Positions 14,018 through 16,231 of a stretch of 16,231 nucleotides of DNA are shown here, piece by piece. The notes below the pieces were generated by a model, which was not told the DNA's origin, did not search any database, and worked only from the letters and a program-made list of their open reading frames with translations. How positions within the stretch are numbered: position 1 is the stretch's first letter; each line of letters begins with the position of its first letter. Both the position numbers and the translations under genes were made by a program. Origin of the DNA: Burkholderiales bacterium. GTDB lineage: Bacteria > Pseudomonadota > Gammaproteobacteria > Burkholderiales > Burkholderiaceae_C. The stretch spans positions 1-16,231 of the forward strand of contig CANFYD010000022.1 of the NCBI GenBank assembly GCA_947450745.1. The letters run 5' to 3'.

Positions 14018-16231
14018 TTGAAAAACAAGATCGAATGTCTGCGCGCGTCTGTCGAGGCGCACCCCTGGAAAATGAACTTCGTGGCGCAGGCCGTGCGCAA
14101 GGCAATGAGCCGCCAGGGTGTCATGCTGGCCGGTGCTGTCCCCGCCCTTCTTGCGATCTCGGCAGGTGGTGCGTATGCGCAGCTTGCCGCCCCGGCCGCC
14201 GCTGCATCGGCTCCCGCAGCTGCAGCCGCAGCCACAAACGCTCCACTCACGCTTGAACAAGTGGTCGTGACGGCGACGCGTCGCACCAGCACGCTGCAAT
14301 CGGTCCCTGGGACCGTTCAGTCAATTTCAGCCACGACATTGTCCGAATTGAGCGTCCAGACCGTGTCGGACTTGCCCGCCCTGACACCGGGTCTGGTGAC
14401 CGCCAAGGCGGCCACGGTCGTCACGTTTCTGCGTGGGGTCGGCATCAACAGTTCAGGCTTCACCACAGAAGCGCCGGTCGCCATCTACCTCGATGGTCTT
14501 TACATGCCCAACCCCGCCTCCGCTGTCTTTTCCTTCAACAACATCGAACGGATCGAAGTGCTGAAGGGCCCCCAGGGAACGCTCTATGGTCGCAACTCCA
14601 CCGCCGGCCTGATCAATGTCGTCACCCGCGAGCCCGAAAAACAGCCGCGCCTGGACATCTCGGTCGGCTTCGAGAGTTACAACACGAAGAATCTGAGCTT
14701 CTATGGCTCGACCCCGCTCGCCGAGAATCTGTTTCTCAGCGTGTCGGCCATCAGCTCGAAACAAGACAAGGGCTGGGGACGCAACGTCTTTACCGGCAAC
14801 GACATCCTGAAGAAGGATGAGCAGGGGGCGCATATGAAGCTGCTCTGGAACGCGGCACCTGGCACCAAAGTCACCTTGAGTGGCTTCTACGACCACAACA
14901 ACAGCGATTTCGGCCTGGTCAGCCCGATCTTTCCGGGGACCGTGGGCACCGACGGGACGAAAAGCCTGGGCAACTACGAATTCGCGGCTCGCCGTGATCC
15001 GAAAGGCCTCAGCGAGCAGTCCAACGTGGCCCTGAAGATCGAACATGACGCGGGATTCGCCAATTTCCTCAGTCTGACGGGTTACCAGAATGCCAGCTCG
15101 TCACAAGACTCCACGTCGAACGGCATCCCCGGCAAACCCGTGCTCGGGCAGTCCGCACTCGAAACCACCCTGACGGGCGGCAGCAAGGCCTTCAGCCAGG
15201 AACTCCAATTCAGCTCCAAACCCTCGACTTCGCCGTTCGACTGGATCGTTGGCGCCTTCTATTTCCATAACGACACGACGATTGCGCAAGACGTTTGGAG
15301 CACCTGCGTGGGCGCAGTCTGTGCCGCCGCACCCACTCCGACGCGAATCAAAGCCTACCCGACCACCCGGTCGTCATCCGCCTATGCGGACGGCACCTAC
15401 AAGGTTTTGGAAAATACTCGGTTGACTCTGGGTGTTCGCTATACGAATGACACCAAGGGACTGTCGGGCGTGCAGGGGCCGCTGGCCGGCTTCCCCAACT
15501 CGCTCGCTGCATTTCCGCCGAGTGTGGTGCTGCACCCCGGTGATCCTTATTCCGGCAATCCGGCGGGCATCCCGACCACGATCAGCTTCCCCAAGACAAC
15601 GTTTCGCGCCGTCTTGGCCCAAGACCTCGCCAAGGACATCAACGCCTACGTGTCGTTCAACCGCGGCTTCAAGTCAGGCGAATACAACCCGGGGGTCTTC
15701 AACAATCCGCCTTCCAACCCGGAAACCCTGGACGCCATCGAGATCGGCCTGAAGTCACAACTGTTCGATCGCCGACTGCGGCTGAACGCCTCCGTCTTCA
15801 GCTATGACTACAAGGACATGCAATTGCGCTCGACCGCAGCGCCCGCGCCTCCCGGCGGGTTCCTGCAGTTGAATGCCGCGAACGCCTCGGTGAAGGGGCT
15901 GGACGTGGACTTCAGCTTCCGCGCCACCACCAACCTCACGCTGAGTGGCGGGTTTGAGGTTTTGGATGCGAAATTCAAGACATTCACTGGCGGAACCTGC
16001 TTTACGCTGCGCCCGATTGCCGGTGCGGTGCTTGGCGGCGTGGCGTCGGCAGCGTGCGATTTGAGCGGCCGCCAGATGCCGAATGCACCAAAGTTCTCGT
16101 CCTCACTCGGCTTCAAATACTTGGTCGACACCGCCATCGGTGGCTTGGTCTTGGCCGCCAACGACCAGTACCGGTCCGACTACCCCTTCATCGCCGACGG
16201 TTCGCTGCAGAACAAGGCTTATCACCTGGTC
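14018..16231 (+). CDS. TonB-dependent outer-membrane receptor, C-terminus cut
   Basis: Partial receptor: 738 codons from the TTG at 14018 to the right edge, still open. The TTG has GGAG at 14008-14011 with 6-base spacing and gives MKNKIECLRA; in-frame ATGs at 14006 (no ribosome site) and 13913 (GGAGAG, but a basic extension) are alternatives. A long leader ends in the hydrophobic segment VMLAGAVPALLAISAGGAYA, with likely cleavage after AYA. A poly-Ala linker follows, then the TonB box and plug start LEQVVVTATRR (about 79-89). The plug carries FLRGVG, VAIYLDGLYM, IERIEVLKGPQGTLYGRNSTAGLINVVT. Beta-barrel strands follow. Cysteine pairs in STCVGAVC and in GGTCF...AAC probably form extracellular loop disulfides. 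It imports its ligand, presumably the aromatic substrate or a bulky conjugate, using TonB energy. It is outside the compact operon but on the same strand. Confidence 0.9.
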   Translation, partial: MKNKIECLRASVEAHPWKMNFVAQAVRKAMSRQGVMLAGAVPALLAISAGGAYAQLAAPAAAASAPAAAAAATNAPLTLEQVVVTATRRTSTLQSVPGTVQSISATTLSELSVQTVSDLPALTPGLVTAKAATVVTFLRGVGINSSGFTTEAPVAIYLDGLYMPNPASAVFSFNNIERIEVLKGPQGTLYGRNSTAGLINVVTREPEKQPRLDISVGFESYNTKNLSFYGSTPLAENLFLSVSAISSKQDKGWGRNVFTGNDILKKDEQGAHMKLLWNAAPGTKVTLSGFYDHNNSDFGLVSPIFPGTVGTDGTKSLGNYEFAARRDPKGLSEQSNVALKIEHDAGFANFLSLTGYQNASSSQDSTSNGIPGKPVLGQSALETTLTGGSKAFSQELQFSSKPSTSPFDWIVGAFYFHNDTTIAQDVWSTCVGAVCAAAPTPTRIKAYPTTRSSSAYADGTYKVLENTRLTLGVRYTNDTKGLSGVQGPLAGFPNSLAAFPPSVVLHPGDPYSGNPAGIPTTISFPKTTFRAVLAQDLAKDINAYVSFNRGFKSGEYNPGVFNNPPSNPETLDAIEIGLKSQLFDRRLRLNASVFSYDYKDMQLRSTAAPAPPGGFLQLNAANASVKGLDVDFSFRATTNLTLSGGFEVLDAKFKTFTGGTCFTLRPIAGAVLGGVASAACDLSGRQMPNAPKFSSSLGFKYLVDTAIGGLVLAANDQYRSDYPFIADGSLQNKAYHLV

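Noticed and set aside
1..16231. CRISPR arrays, tRNA or rRNA genes, IS elements, attachment sites
   Set aside because: No regularly spaced repeats, no cloverleaf-like or rRNA sequence, and no transposase or integrase frame seen on either strand.

Overview
The window looks like a piece of a high-GC betaproteobacterial chromosome, most likely Burkholderiales. This rests on GC-rich codon use, the style of the DTW-domain gene, and an AAHS transporter, LysR regulator and TonB receptor around an aromatic-degradation operon. I could run no database search, so the taxonomy is an inference. No tRNA, rRNA, CRISPR array, integrase or insertion sequence is visible.

Left part (1-4031). Two minus-strand genes come first. 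One is an unrecognised protein cut by the left edge (start at 1174). The other is a DTW-domain tRNA-uridine aminocarboxypropyltransferase (1398-2288) carrying an unusual Gln/Glu repeat. A 453-bp divergent gap with a 17-bp palindrome separates the second gene from a small Cys-rich, probably zinc-binding protein (2742-3182). About 850 bp without a convincing gene follow.

Central and right part (4032-16231). A LysR regulator (minus) faces a long plus-strand operon across an 88-bp promoter region. The operon order is: class A FAD monooxygenase with a thioredoxin-like tail (5053-6705), type I extradiol ring-cleavage dioxygenase with complete active site (6702-7637), FAH-family C-C hydrolase (7655-8524), BKACE/DUF849 beta-keto acid cleavage enzyme (8527-9459), a 26-codon small ORF (9529-9609), AAHS-type MFS transporter (9611-10975), a second, salicylate-hydroxylase-like FAD monooxygenase (11008-12135), SnoaL/NTF2-like protein (12137-12769), and an exported metallo-beta-lactamase-fold hydrolase (12777-13727). 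After 290 bp comes a TonB-dependent receptor (from about 14018) that runs off the right edge. Several junctions overlap or nearly abut, which indicates co-transcription and translational coupling.

Reading of the system. The set covers outer-membrane uptake (TonB receptor), a possible periplasmic hydrolysis (metallo-hydrolase), inner-membrane uptake of an aromatic acid (AAHS), one or two hydroxylations, ring opening, C-C bond hydrolysis, and transfer of a beta-keto acid product to CoA by the BKACE enzyme. The classical meta-pathway hydratase and aldolase are absent from the window. FMO, extradiol dioxygenase and FAH hydrolase in that order resemble the logic of orcinol catabolism. The added BKACE enzyme suggests a ring whose side chain leaves as a 3-oxo acid, for example an alkylresorcinol or orsellinate-type or lichen/polyketide aromatic. 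The substrate is inferred, not shown.
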